This document shows, piece by piece, positions 51,384 through 60,098 of a DNA stretch of 64,000 nucleotides (positions within the stretch are counted from its first letter, which is position 1; each line of letters begins with the position of its first letter). Under the pieces are notes generated by a model. It was given only the letters and a program-made list of their open reading frames with translations. It made no database searches and was not told the DNA's origin. Both the position numbers and the translations under genes were made by a program. The stretch spans positions 16,723 through 80,722 of the forward strand of contig CAZPAH010000003.1 in assembly GCA_964584495.1 (NCBI GenBank), given 5' to 3'. This DNA comes from CAZPAH01 sp964584495 (GTDB lineage: Bacteria > Krumholzibacteriota > Krumholzibacteriia > Krumholzibacteriales > Krumholzibacteriaceae).

Positions 51384-52261
51384 GCGCCGAGCTGGCGACG
51401 ATCCGGTCGAGGACGAGGCGTATCTTCGCTTTCAGCACGGCGGTGCACCTCGTTGTGGGAGCGCTGGTCTACATAGGCCGCACCCTGGCGCCGGCCGAGC
51501 CGCCGCCGCTGGATTTCACCGAGATAACATGGATCGAGCCCGCCGAGGAGCAAATCGCCCTTCTCGAGGAAAGGGGAGCGGCCCCTTCCGAGATCGAGAA
51601 GGAGAAGCTCGAGAAGGCGAAGCCCGCCGTTCCCGATGCGGGAATCGCGGTCGAGGTCATGAAGGAACGCCTACGGACGATGCAGGGGGGCATCCCGGCG
51701 CGAAGGACGCTCGCCTCGGCGATCGTTCCACCTGGGGCTTTGATAAAGCCGGCGAGGATGTCGGCCGCCATAGTGGAGAGGATAACGGGTTCCCCGGCGA
51801 GGCTGACCCGCGGTGACGATGCGCCCGCCGCTCCGGCGAAGCTTGAAAGGATGCAGAGAGGGGATGCGAGGCTGGCCGCTGCCGTTCCGGCGAAGAGGGA
51901 CGATGAGGGAGGGAAGAAGGATCTGACCGCCAAGGTCGATCTTCCCGGCGTCTCCCTGGCCGGCCCGGTGGCCGACAGGGATCTGCTCTCCTACGTCTCC
52001 CCGGAATATCCCGAGTGGGCGAAGAGGGACGGCGTGGAGGTCTCGGTGATGCTGCACTTCAACGTGCTGCCCGACGGGACTGTGAAGGAAGGGATTATCG
52101 TGGAGCGGAGCTCCGGGTTCAACGAATTCGACGATAACGCGGTTCACGCTCTTCTCGCCTGGAGGTTCGAGCCGATAGGCGGGGGAAGAACGTCGGACCA
52201 GTGGGGAAAGATAGTGTTCAACTACAGGCTTGGAAAAATGATGACAGGAGCAGGATCATGA
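51365..52261 (+). CDS. tonB: TonB-family energy transducer
   Basis: The 298-residue protein has a membrane helix at about 22-44, a long charged Lys/Glu/Pro-Ala linker (about 50-190) and a TonB C-terminal domain (about 200-290). The latter has YPEWAKRDGVEVSVMLHFNVLPDGTVKEGIIVERSSG and DDNAVHALLAWRFEP. It couples the ExbB/ExbD motor to an outer-membrane partner. It starts within the end of exbD2. Its stop overlaps the next start (ATGA). Confidence 0.92.
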   Translation: MDAYVLSAELATIRSRTRRIFAFSTAVHLVVGALVYIGRTLAPAEPPPLDFTEITWIEPAEEQIALLEERGAAPSEIEKEKLEKAKPAVPDAGIAVEVMKERLRTMQGGIPARRTLASAIVPPGALIKPARMSAAIVERITGSPARLTRGDDAPAAPAKLERMQRGDARLAAAVPAKRDDEGGKKDLTAKVDLPGVSLAGPVADRDLLSYVSPEYPEWAKRDGVEVSVMLHFNVLPDGTVKEGIIVERSSGFNEFDDNAVHALLAWRFEPIGGGRTSDQWGKIVFNYRLGKMMTGAGS

Positions 52262-53220
52262 AGAGGAGTTCAATCTCGCTGGCCGGACTGATATTGTTTG
52301 CCATGCTCGCCGCAGCGGCGGGCTTCACGCGGGCATCGGCGTCGCCGGTGCCCGCGATACCCGACAGCAGCCTTGCGGCGGTGCCGGCGGGCGGCGGGAT
52401 ATCTCTAAAGGGGGACGAGGACGGCACCGTTCTAAGGTCTCTCACGGTCGAAGGGGAAGACCGGATAAGCATTGAGTTCGCAAGGCCCGTCCTGGATCTC
52501 GCCCTCGATGCCAGGAACGTTCCCGGGCTCGACTGGAAAAACACCTGGGAAAAGGAAGATCTGTTCTCGATCCTCGTAGGCATGTCCGGCTTCGAAAGGC
52601 CCGAAGTTCCCCTGCACCCCTGGCTCGGAATCTTCGCCTTCGGCGAGGTCGCCAGGTTCAGTCCGGAGGTTTCGGGAGCGGAGCACTGGAAACTGACGAT
52701 CGTCGATTCGCGGGGAAAGGTCGCCGTCCAGTACGAGGGCGCCGGCAGGTGCCCCAAGGAGATCTCGTGGGACGGCCTCGACTCCCGCGGAAAGCCCGCG
52801 ACGCCGGGGCTCACGTACTCGTTCGTAATGGTCACGGCCGACAGGGCCGGCAACATGAGGAGCTACTTCGGCGACGGATTCGTCCTTCCGCCCTTCCGCC
52901 TTCAAGGCGAGAACGGCGTCACGCTGGTCTTCTCGGGCAACGAGCTTCTGACATCCGCTCCGGCCGCCGGCGCCGCGGGGGCGGCGCAGCCGATCATGAT
53001 AGAGGCGGCATCCTGGCTGAACCAGGTGGAGATCCCCGGGCACCGCGTGCTGATAGAGGCGTCGGCCCGGACATCGGATCAGGCGACAGCCCTTGCCCAG
53101 CGCGTTGCGCGCACCCTGAAGGGGATGCTCCTTGGAGATCCGGACAGAGTCGGCTACACGGCCGAGGAGAACCCCCTCGCCCCGGACGGAGGGACCGTTC
53201 TCATAAGGACATCTCTGTAG
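52258..53220 (+). CDS. Secreted FlgD-like/OmpA-like protein
   Basis: From ATG 52258 the 320-residue product has a signal peptide (KRSSISLAGLILFAMLAAAAGFTRASA). A FlgD/Ig-like segment follows (WKLTIVDSRGKVAVQYEGAGRCPKEISWDGLDSRGKPATPGLTYSFVMV). The C-terminal part VLIEASARTSDQATALAQRVARTLKGMLLG resembles the OmpA peptidoglycan-binding helix-strand layout. The gene is translationally coupled to tonB, which suggests a dedicated substrate or partner of the module. No anchoring lipobox is visible. Confidence 0.6.
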   Translation: MKRSSISLAGLILFAMLAAAAGFTRASASPVPAIPDSSLAAVPAGGGISLKGDEDGTVLRSLTVEGEDRISIEFARPVLDLALDARNVPGLDWKNTWEKEDLFSILVGMSGFERPEVPLHPWLGIFAFGEVARFSPEVSGAEHWKLTIVDSRGKVAVQYEGAGRCPKEISWDGLDSRGKPATPGLTYSFVMVTADRAGNMRSYFGDGFVLPPFRLQGENGVTLVFSGNELLTSAPAAGAAGAAQPIMIEAASWLNQVEIPGHRVLIEASARTSDQATALAQRVARTLKGMLLGDPDRVGYTAEENPLAPDGGTVLIRTSL

Positions 53221-53351
53221 GGCATGGGACCCTTCTCCATGGCCGGTCCGCCGGCTTTCCATCTTCAAGGAAATCACACAGGCGAGGTGCGCTCCATCCC
53301 GGTCCTTTGAACAAAGCGGCATATCTGCTACTATCGGGCGGGGGTGTTATT

Positions 53352-54566
53352 ATGCTGCCTGCCGAATGTTATCCGGCCGGGCGCGGCGAGTGGGAGAAGA
53401 CGGCCCGCGTAATAGCCCATCTCGACATGGACGCCTTCTACGCTTCCGTCGAGATCCTCGATTTTCCGGACCTGAGGGACAGGCCGGTCATCGTGGGGGG
53501 AAGCTCGAAGCGGGGGGTCGTCTCGGCTGCGAGCTACAGGGCGAGGGATTTCGGGATTCACTCGGCGATGCCCGTGTTCATGGCGAAGAGGCTTTGTCCC
53601 GATCTCGTCGTGCAGCCCGTCCGCATGAAGAGGTACTCGCAGGTTTCGCGCGCGGTCATGGATATCCTCCAGGGGTATTCGCCGCTCGTGGAGCAGATAT
53701 CGATCGACGAGGCGTACGTGGATCTCACCGGGACCGGCAAGCTGTTCGGGACTCCCGAGGAGACGGCCGTCTCCATCAAGAGGGATATCCTGGAGAAGAC
53801 ATCGCTCACCTCCTCGATAGGCCTTTCCACCTGCAAGCTCGTATCCAAGATCGCCTCGGATATCAACAAGCCGGACGGGATAACGATAGTGCCCTCGTCG
53901 AGGGTCGGCGTCTTTCTCGAGAAGCTGCCCGTCGGTAAGATCCCCGGTGTAGGCGGTAAGAGCGAGGATGAGCTCGAGAAGCTCGGGATAAGAAGGCTCG
54001 GGGAGGTGAGAAAATTTTCGCCCGCCTACCTCGAGGAAAGGTTCGGGAAATTCGGCCGACGTCTCCTCGCGATCGCCGCCGGCGGGGACGATTCGCCCGT
54101 GACCCCGTGGTCCGCACCGAAATCGATAAGCAACGAGCTGACATTCCCTGAGGATACCGACGATATCGATCTAATGCAGAAGCACCTGCTAGCCCTCAGC
54201 GAGATGGTCGGGCACAGGCTGAGAAAACACGGCATGAAGGGAAAGACCGTCACGCTGAAGCTCAAAAACTCCGATCACCGCCTGATAACGAGGAGTGTCA
54301 CGCTGGACAAGCCTACCCACCAGGGGGGGAGGATCTACAAGGAGGCGAAGAAGCTGCTCGTCAGGTCTGCCGTCGCGGGCAAGAAGAGGCTGATCGGCGT
54401 CGGCGTGTCGAATCTCGAGCCGGCCGGTGAACCCGGCCAGATGCTCCTCTTCGGGGAGAGCTCCGGCCGGGACGACAAATGGGATCGCGTCGACAGGGCC
54501 GTCGACGATATACTGGGCCGGTTCGGCCCCGGGGCGGTCAAGCGCGGCGGGCTGGACGAGGGATGA
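53352..54566 (+). CDS. dinB: DNA polymerase IV (Y-family)
   Basis: From ATG 53352 the 404-residue protein has DMDAFYASVE with the first catalytic Asp, RDRPVIVGG, the second catalytic pair in SIDEAYVDLT, and the thumb sequence LPVGKIPGVGGKSEDELEKLGIRRLGEV. A little-finger domain follows, and a QMLLF motif near the C-terminus (GEPGQMLLFGE) is a probable sliding-clamp binding site. It carries out error-prone translesion synthesis. A longer reading frame from 52749 runs inside the previous gene and was not used. Confidence 0.95.
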   Translation: MLPAECYPAGRGEWEKTARVIAHLDMDAFYASVEILDFPDLRDRPVIVGGSSKRGVVSAASYRARDFGIHSAMPVFMAKRLCPDLVVQPVRMKRYSQVSRAVMDILQGYSPLVEQISIDEAYVDLTGTGKLFGTPEETAVSIKRDILEKTSLTSSIGLSTCKLVSKIASDINKPDGITIVPSSRVGVFLEKLPVGKIPGVGGKSEDELEKLGIRRLGEVRKFSPAYLEERFGKFGRRLLAIAAGGDDSPVTPWSAPKSISNELTFPEDTDDIDLMQKHLLALSEMVGHRLRKHGMKGKTVTLKLKNSDHRLITRSVTLDKPTHQGGRIYKEAKKLLVRSAVAGKKRLIGVGVSNLEPAGEPGQMLLFGESSGRDDKWDRVDRAVDDILGRFGPGAVKRGGLDEG

Positions 54567-54574
54567 GATCCTCC

Positions 54575-55102
54575 CTACCGGGGGGGATACCTTTCCAGGA
54601 TCTTCTTGACCGATTCATCGATGTCATCGGAGATGTTCTCGCGGCCGTGAAGGACACCGACCGCCCATCCCCGCCAGAAGAGGTCTTTCGCCCTTCTATC
54701 GACGAAGTCGAGGATCAGCGTGCCTTCCTTGTACCTGTGCACGCTGATATCGTGGCCGCCGCGGCGTCCCCATCTTCCGTACCTGTAGTAGTAATGCTCC
54801 ACGTCGACCCTGTTCCTGGCGCCGATATGGTAGGCGATCAGGAAATCGGGCTCGCCGCCCGCCGCCTTGCTGAACCCTTTAGCCGCCATCTCCCTCTCTA
54901 TCGCGCTTACGATATGCTTTCTAACGAGCGGGTCGTTCATCAGCCCGCCAGCGCCGGTCGTCATCTTGTGCTCGATCCAGCCGTAGGTCTTGTAGGCCGA
55001 GAAATCGGTCTCCCTGTCGAAGTCGGTCTGCACCGAGATCGTCGAGCAGCCGAGCGGTGCCGTGAGCAGCAGGGCGGACAGCAATACGAGCCTCTTTCTC
55101 AT
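54575..55102 (-). CDS. DUF4136-family lipoprotein
   Basis: This 175-residue protein has a signal peptide ending in APLGC, a lipobox, followed by the DUF4136 pattern TDFSAYKTYGWIE, SAIEREMAAKGF, EPDFLIAYHIG and GTLILDFVDRRAKDLFWRGWA. Its biochemical function is unknown in any organism I know of. It is convergent with dinB, with 8 nt between them, and divergent from the exporter gene. Confidence 0.9.
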   Translation of the reverse strand: MRKRLVLLSALLLTAPLGCSTISVQTDFDRETDFSAYKTYGWIEHKMTTGAGGLMNDPLVRKHIVSAIEREMAAKGFSKAAGGEPDFLIAYHIGARNRVDVEHYYYRYGRWGRRGGHDISVHRYKEGTLILDFVDRRAKDLFWRGWAVGVLHGRENISDDIDESVKKILERYPPR

Positions 55103-55571
55103 CTATGATTCCTCCTTTTTGCGCGGGGAATTGACGCAGTAGATTCTAGCCCCGATTACGCGGATCTTCAATAGCAAAGCGAAACCTATTGTCTCCCCGG
55201 ATGCGACGCGGTTACTTTATCAAAACCATTTTTCTCGTATGAGCGCCATTCTTCCAACTCTTCTTCACATTCATTGGTTAACATAATGTAAAAACAGGAC
55301 ATCTGTAGTTTTGTAACTTGCTTATATTACGCGTGTTATAGCCTAACTGCAAGATTTTCGACCGCCACCGGTGGCGGTCGAAAAGTTGTCACTTATTGCA
55401 TAATGGAGTTAATGGCGCTCCTCCTACTCGGCCGCGAGGGAAGTTGATGTTAATCGATGTGGTGGTCGGTTCAGGATAAAAAATTTGGCTCCCCGGAGCT
55501 TATCTGGTAATCTGTTTGCTCGAGGCATCATATCGAGCTTCTTTCGCCGGGGGAATCTCTCCCGGTCAGGC
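55103..55571. other. 469-nt AT-rich divergent region
   Basis: It lies between the DUF4136 gene and the exporter and is clearly more AT-rich than its surroundings. It holds a possible promoter with TTGTAA (55311-55316) and TGTTAT (55334-55339), and the 30-bp palindrome just after it. No gene was recognised. Confidence 0.6.
55355..55384. promoter_or_regulatory. 30-bp perfect palindrome upstream of the exporter
   Basis: TTTTCGACCGCCACC (55355-55369) is exactly complementary to GGTGGCGGTCGAAAA (55370-55384), with no spacer. It lies just downstream of a possible promoter and between divergent genes, so it is not an obvious terminator. An operator or leader hairpin is more likely. Confidence 0.6.
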
Positions 55572-56651
55572 ATGAGGCGGACTATGGCCGATGTATTTAG
55601 AAATACGGCGATGATAACCGGCTTCGTATTCACGATGATGCTCCTCATCGAGTACCTGAACGTCATCACTAGCGGGGTCTGGCAGCGCAGGCTGTCCGGA
55701 AGCCGGTTCGGGCAGTACGTCCTCGCCTCCTTCCTCGGCGTGGTCCCCGGCTGTCTCGGGGCTTTCGCCGTTGTCGCGATGTACTCGCACAGGATGGTCA
55801 GCCTCGGCGCCGTGGTCGCCGCCATGATCGCGACGAGCGGCGACGAGACATTCGTGATGCTCGCGATCATTCCCAAGGCGGCCCTTTTCATATCGGCCGT
55901 TCTGTTTGTCGTTGGGATAATCGCCGGAGTGCTGACCGACACCCTATACAAGAAGTCCGACAGGCTGTTGGATATATGCTGCGACGGGATGGAGCTTCAC
56001 GAGGGCCATCACGGGAGACTTTTCGCCCGGGGGAATATCGTGGAGCAGTGGAGAAACTGCTCGGCGGCCAGGGGGATCATCACGATAGTCCTCGTGCTCA
56101 TGATCGCCGGTGTCGTGACCGGGCAGATCGCCGGTGATCACGAAGGAGCGCACGAGGGGGCAGGTCCTCTCGGGCTGCTCGGCGGAAATTGGATCAAGAT
56201 AACGCTTATTTTAACATCGATGATCGCCCTGTTCATCGTCGCGACCGTCGACGATCACTTCCTCAAGCAGCACCTCTGGGGGCACATCGCGCGCAGGCAC
56301 CTCCCGAGGATATTCCTGTGGACCTTGGGGACGCTCCTGGTCCTGTACGTTCTGACCGATCACCTCAACCTGGATCCGGCCCGGCTGAGCGGGAGGGGGA
56401 GCTGGGTCGCCCTCCTGGCGGCCTGCCTCGTCGGACTGATCCCAGAATCGGGCCCCCACCTTGTTTTCGTCACCCTGTACGCGCAGGGGTACATCCCCCT
56501 CGCCGTGCTGCTTGCCGGATCGATCGTCCAGGACGGCCACGGCATGCTGCCGGTCCTCGCCCATTCCAGGCGTGTCTTTGTCATAATAAAGCTGATAAAT
56601 CTGGCCTTCGGCCTGGCGGTCGGGGCGCTGGCCCTGTGGGTGGGGATATAG
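55572..56651 (+). CDS. Putative 10-TM heavy-metal/manganese exporter (ArsP_2-like)
   Basis: This 359-residue membrane protein (start ATG 55572, or 55584 after AGGCGG) has about ten hydrophobic segments. The key sequence is MITGFVFTMMLLIEYLNVITSGVWQRRLSGSRFGQYVLASFLGVVPGCLGAFAVVAMYSH and IATSGDETFVMLAIIPKAAL. This matches the family annotated as putative manganese transporter or 10TM heavy-metal exporter (ArsP_2). The conserved ESGP near the end (LIPESGPHLVF) is another family feature. A start at 55485 would add an unsupported segment. Confidence 0.7.
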   Translation: MRRTMADVFRNTAMITGFVFTMMLLIEYLNVITSGVWQRRLSGSRFGQYVLASFLGVVPGCLGAFAVVAMYSHRMVSLGAVVAAMIATSGDETFVMLAIIPKAALFISAVLFVVGIIAGVLTDTLYKKSDRLLDICCDGMELHEGHHGRLFARGNIVEQWRNCSAARGIITIVLVLMIAGVVTGQIAGDHEGAHEGAGPLGLLGGNWIKITLILTSMIALFIVATVDDHFLKQHLWGHIARRHLPRIFLWTLGTLLVLYVLTDHLNLDPARLSGRGSWVALLAACLVGLIPESGPHLVFVTLYAQGYIPLAVLLAGSIVQDGHGMLPVLAHSRRVFVIIKLINLAFGLAVGALALWVGI

Positions 56652-56769
56652 TCATATCTTCCCTTCAATACGAACAGGCGATGACTCTTAAGGATGTCCG
56701 TCTGTTTAGGGCAGATCCATCATCCGCCGTCATATCCGGCCGGACGATATGGATCCAGCCCGCCCCATA

Positions 56770-57420
56770 TCACCGTATCAGGACCAGCTTCCTCGATATC
56801 GTCTCCCGGCCCGCCCGCAGGTAGCAGAAGTAGACGCCGGTGGCCATGATGTTGCCCGAGTAGTCCAGGCCGTCCCAGGTCGCTGTGTGCCGGCCCGGCT
56901 TGAGGGTCGAATTCACGAGAACACGCACCAGCCTTCCCTCCACGTCGTAGACGGCAAGGGATATCTTCCCCTTTTCCGCCACCGAAAAACGAAGCTCGGT
57001 GGAGGCGTCGAACGGATTCGGGTAGTTTGGATGTAGGGCCGTCGGGAGCTCGGCCGCCACGTACTTTTCGGTCTCGAACAGGATGCATGAAGTTCCCCAC
57101 GCCGGACGGTATGCGACGCGATAGCGATACGACTTACCAGGCCGGCAGCTTCGGTCCAGATATTTGAAGGTGATTTCTCCCGAGCGCGCCCGGATCTTCT
57201 TGATCTCCCTGTAATTCCCGCCGGAAGGAGTGGAGCGCTGGATGGAGAAGATATCCCCTTCGGCGATCGAGGGGAGGGACCATTCTATACTGATAGATCC
57301 CTTGCCGCGAAGAACTCTATAGCCGAAGCATTCGCGGGTGGAGGTTTTTCCCGCCGCATCCGGTTCCTGTGCGATCTCGAGCTCGTTCAACCCGGTCGCA
57401 CCGCACCCGGCCAGAAACAC
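56770..57420 (-). CDS. FlgD-like/T9SS-type secreted protein; start probably frameshifted
   Basis: The reading frame from GTG 57420 encodes FLAGCGATG, a lipobox-like segment with no preceding signal peptide. A perfect ribosome binding site (GGAGGTGTAAG) and ATG at 57461 lie upstream in another frame (MQRLVGTVVDMLTA), and joining the two would restore a complete lipoprotein signal. The rest has an FN3-like region (IFSIQRSTPSGGNYREIKKIRAR) and the C-terminal NYPNPFDASTELRF, LAVYDVEGRLVRVL and ATGVYFCYLRAG, the FlgD-like sorting domain. 216 residues as read. Confidence 0.6.
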   Translation of the reverse strand: MFLAGCGATGLNELEIAQEPDAAGKTSTRECFGYRVLRGKGSISIEWSLPSIAEGDIFSIQRSTPSGGNYREIKKIRARSGEITFKYLDRSCRPGKSYRYRVAYRPAWGTSCILFETEKYVAAELPTALHPNYPNPFDASTELRFSVAEKGKISLAVYDVEGRLVRVLVNSTLKPGRHTATWDGLDYSGNIMATGVYFCYLRAGRETISRKLVLIR

Positions 57421-57551
57421 GCGGTGAGCATATCGACTACCGTTCCAACAAGCCGCTGCATCTTACACCTCCGATTTAAATATATAAAATCTATCCGGCC
57501 GGATCAAGGCGCTCGAGGAGCGGACGGGGCGGGCGGTCCGGGGATCGGGTC

Positions 57552-58469
57552 TCAAACCGCTTTTCTCGCGCGGAGCAGGTAGTGGAAGTTGTGATACGAT
57601 TGCAGCCGCCCGCGGGGCCCGAGGGCGCGGTACAGCATCGCCAGTCCGCTCGGGACGTTGGGGTACGCTTCCTGGGGAACAGCTTCGATCTCGACGAAGC
57701 CGGCGCGCGCGAGAATCTTTTTGGTCCTGAAGACGCTTGTCGGAAACTCGTAGGGAGCCGGCTGCTGGGGCGAGCGTCTAAGCCGGTGGTAGAGAGACCT
57801 CAGCGCTCCGTGCAGGCGCCTCGGCAGGAGGATCGATTTCCATATCTGGAATAAGCCCCAGGCGTTTATATCCTCGAGAAATAGAAGGCCGCCCGGCTTC
57901 AGGATCGAGTGGAACGACTCGACGATCGTCTCGAGATCGTCCGGCTCGTGGTGCACGAGATCGATGCAGCAGACACAGTCGAACGAGCCCTTCCTGAAGG
58001 GAAGCGCCTGGACCGCGCCTGCGACGTTCATGCCCGAGCCGTGCTCGTCGCGAAGAAGCTCGAGGAGGTGAAGCATCAGATCGAAGGCGACGAGCCTGCT
58101 GCCGGGGGCGAGATCGAGAAACCGCCTGTCTATCCCGCAGCCGACGTTGATTATCGTCTTCTCTACGCCGCCTCCCAGGGCGCCGGCGACCTCGGCCCAG
58201 AACTCATCCTTCGACCTTTCCCACTCGATCTCGCTCGCTGCGTTTTTCTCCTCGGGGGGGAGATCCTTCATCAGGTCGCCGAGCTTTTCCTCCTCCTCTA
58301 TATGCTCCCTGTCGATATCGGCAGGGAACAGGAGGGGTATCCCGCCCGAAACGTCGTACGCGCGAAGACATTTCGAGCACTCGAGATATCCGAGGGCCGT
58401 CTCCAGGGCGCCGCCGCAGTCGGGGCAGGCGAGAAGCTCGAGCAGCTCGGGATTTACCTTTTCGGTCAT
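57552..58469 (-). CDS. SAM-dependent methyltransferase with Trm112-like zinc ribbon
   Basis: Residues about 10-55 contain CPDCGGALETALGYLECSKC, a four-cysteine Trm112-like zinc knuckle. A class I methyltransferase domain follows with motif I IINVGCGIDRRFLDL, motif IV-like DCVCCIDLVHHEPDD and FHSILKPGGLLFLED, the usual order. The substrate cannot be inferred; the fusion is common in glycan- and lipid-modifying methyltransferases. 305 residues. It stands alone between two intergenic regions. Confidence 0.85.
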   Translation of the reverse strand: MTEKVNPELLELLACPDCGGALETALGYLECSKCLRAYDVSGGIPLLFPADIDREHIEEEEKLGDLMKDLPPEEKNAASEIEWERSKDEFWAEVAGALGGGVEKTIINVGCGIDRRFLDLAPGSRLVAFDLMLHLLELLRDEHGSGMNVAGAVQALPFRKGSFDCVCCIDLVHHEPDDLETIVESFHSILKPGGLLFLEDINAWGLFQIWKSILLPRRLHGALRSLYHRLRRSPQQPAPYEFPTSVFRTKKILARAGFVEIEAVPQEAYPNVPSGLAMLYRALGPRGRLQSYHNFHYLLRARKAV

Positions 58470-58818
58470 TTCATCCTTTTCCGTCTTACGATCCGGGGCT
58501 TCGAAATTCCACGTTTTTCAATAGATATAGCAGGAGGCATTATATTTCAAGAGGGCGATTTGTAAAATCATTAATGCGCGGATCCGGCCGCCGCGGCGCA
58601 GGGTGGATGGAAGGGGGGCCAAGGGGATATCAATGCCGCGGCGAGGCGATGGACGTCTTGACAGCGGGCCGGATGCGTGATAGCGTTTTATCCCTGTTCC
58701 GGGAGGCTCCGCGGGGCGGCCAGGCCCTTCGGGACGTAGAGTATCTTCCGGCAAGGAAGGCGACTTAAGGATAATCGGGGCCGAGATATTTTCATTATTC
58801 TTTCTGGAGGCGGAGGAA
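58470..58818. other. 349-nt region without a convincing gene
   Basis: This gap separates two divergent genes. On the minus strand TATAAT (58539-58544) with upstream TTGAAA sits about 70 nt before the methyltransferase gene. The plus-strand half is GC-rich, and a short 64-codon frame in it lacks any supporting signal. Confidence 0.5.
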
Positions 58819-60006
58819 ATGGACCTTAAAGCGATTCAAAGCGCCCTAAAAGAGAAGGGTATCGACGGCTGGCTCTTCTACGATTTTCATAACAGGGATC
58901 ATCTCGCGTACAGGATCCTGGGGATGGATTTCAACAAGATGACATCGAGGCGTTGGTTCTATTTTATTCCGGCCGAGGGGGAACCGGTCCGCCTGGCCCA
59001 CAGGGTCGAGAAATCGAAGCTCGATTCGCTTCCCGGCAGGCTGGTATATTACCATCCCTGGGAGGAGCTTCACCGGACCCTGAGGGAGATTCTCGGCGAA
59101 CCGAAATCGATCGCGATGCAGTACTCTCCCTTCAACAATATTCCCTACACCTCGATCGTCGACGCAGGAACGGTGGAGCTTATCCGCAGCTTCGGGCATG
59201 AGGTCGTTTCCTCGGCGGACCTGGTGCAGCTCTTCGAGGCGGTAATCGACGAGAAGGGGTACCAGAGCCATCTCAAGGCGGGGGAGATCATCCAGAAGAT
59301 CAAGAACGAGGCATTCACCGAGATCGGCAGGGCCCTCTCCAAGGGAAAGAAGATCACCGAGTACGATATCGCGAAGTTCATCCTCGACCGTTTCGAGGAG
59401 GAGAATATAGATCCGGGTCACGACATCCCGATAGTCGGGATCAACGATCACCCGGCCAACCCCCACTTCGAGCCGAAGAAGGAGGGATCGTACCAGTTCA
59501 AGAAGGGCGATATGGTCCTGATAGATCTCTGGGGAAAGCTCAAGGAGCCGGGATCGATCTATTACGATATCACATGGTGCGGGTTCATCGGGGACGATCC
59601 TCCGGAGAAGTACAACGAGATATTCCACGTCGTCCGCGACGCGAGGATAGCTGCGGTGAACTTCGTCAGGAAATGTTTCGCCGACGGACGTCCCTGCTAC
59701 GGGTGGGAGGTCGACGACGTCTGCCGCGAAGTCGTCAAGAAGGCCGGCTACGGGGAATATTTCATCCACAGGACCGGCCACTCGATCGGCGAGGAGGTGC
59801 ACGGCAACGGGGTGCACATCGACAATCTCGAGACGAAGGACGAGCGCCAGCTGATACCGGGGATCTGTTTCTCGATAGAACCCGGCATCTACCTCGACGG
59901 AGAGATGGCGGCAAGGAGCGAGATAGACTGTTTCATCACCCTTGACGGCAAGGTCGTTGTCGCGGGCGAGGAGCAGATGGAGCTTATAAGAATCCATGCG
60001 GGATAA
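58819..60006 (+). CDS. M24-family peptidase (Xaa-Pro peptidase-like)
   Basis: This 395-residue protein has a creatinase N-domain followed by the pita-bread fold. The metal ligands are visible as IDLWGKL and YDITWCG (two Asp), THRTGHS-like HRTGHSIGEEVHG (His), SIEPGIY (Glu) and RSEIDCF (Glu). It hydrolyses an X-Pro or similar N-terminal bond with two divalent metals. GGAGGCGGAGG precedes the ATG at 58819. Loss of the usual final EE/T motif was not tested. Confidence 0.9.
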   Translation: MDLKAIQSALKEKGIDGWLFYDFHNRDHLAYRILGMDFNKMTSRRWFYFIPAEGEPVRLAHRVEKSKLDSLPGRLVYYHPWEELHRTLREILGEPKSIAMQYSPFNNIPYTSIVDAGTVELIRSFGHEVVSSADLVQLFEAVIDEKGYQSHLKAGEIIQKIKNEAFTEIGRALSKGKKITEYDIAKFILDRFEEENIDPGHDIPIVGINDHPANPHFEPKKEGSYQFKKGDMVLIDLWGKLKEPGSIYYDITWCGFIGDDPPEKYNEIFHVVRDARIAAVNFVRKCFADGRPCYGWEVDDVCREVVKKAGYGEYFIHRTGHSIGEEVHGNGVHIDNLETKDERQLIPGICFSIEPGIYLDGEMAARSEIDCFITLDGKVVVAGEEQMELIRIHAG

Positions 60007-60098
60007 TCTCGGGCCGGATCCCACCTGCCCAGCGGCGCCGGTCTCTCTACATTCTATCGCGGCGGCTTAGTTGTATGCCCGCGCCGGTATTTCGCGCT

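Noticed and set aside
55385..55571. Manganese (yybP-ykoY) riboswitch upstream of the exporter
   Set aside because: I looked for the conserved paired loops of that class and could not find a convincing match.
58574..58768. 64-codon open frame before the M24 peptidase gene
   Set aside because: There is no ribosome binding site or recognisable domain, and the composition is arginine- and glycine-rich like other shadow frames.
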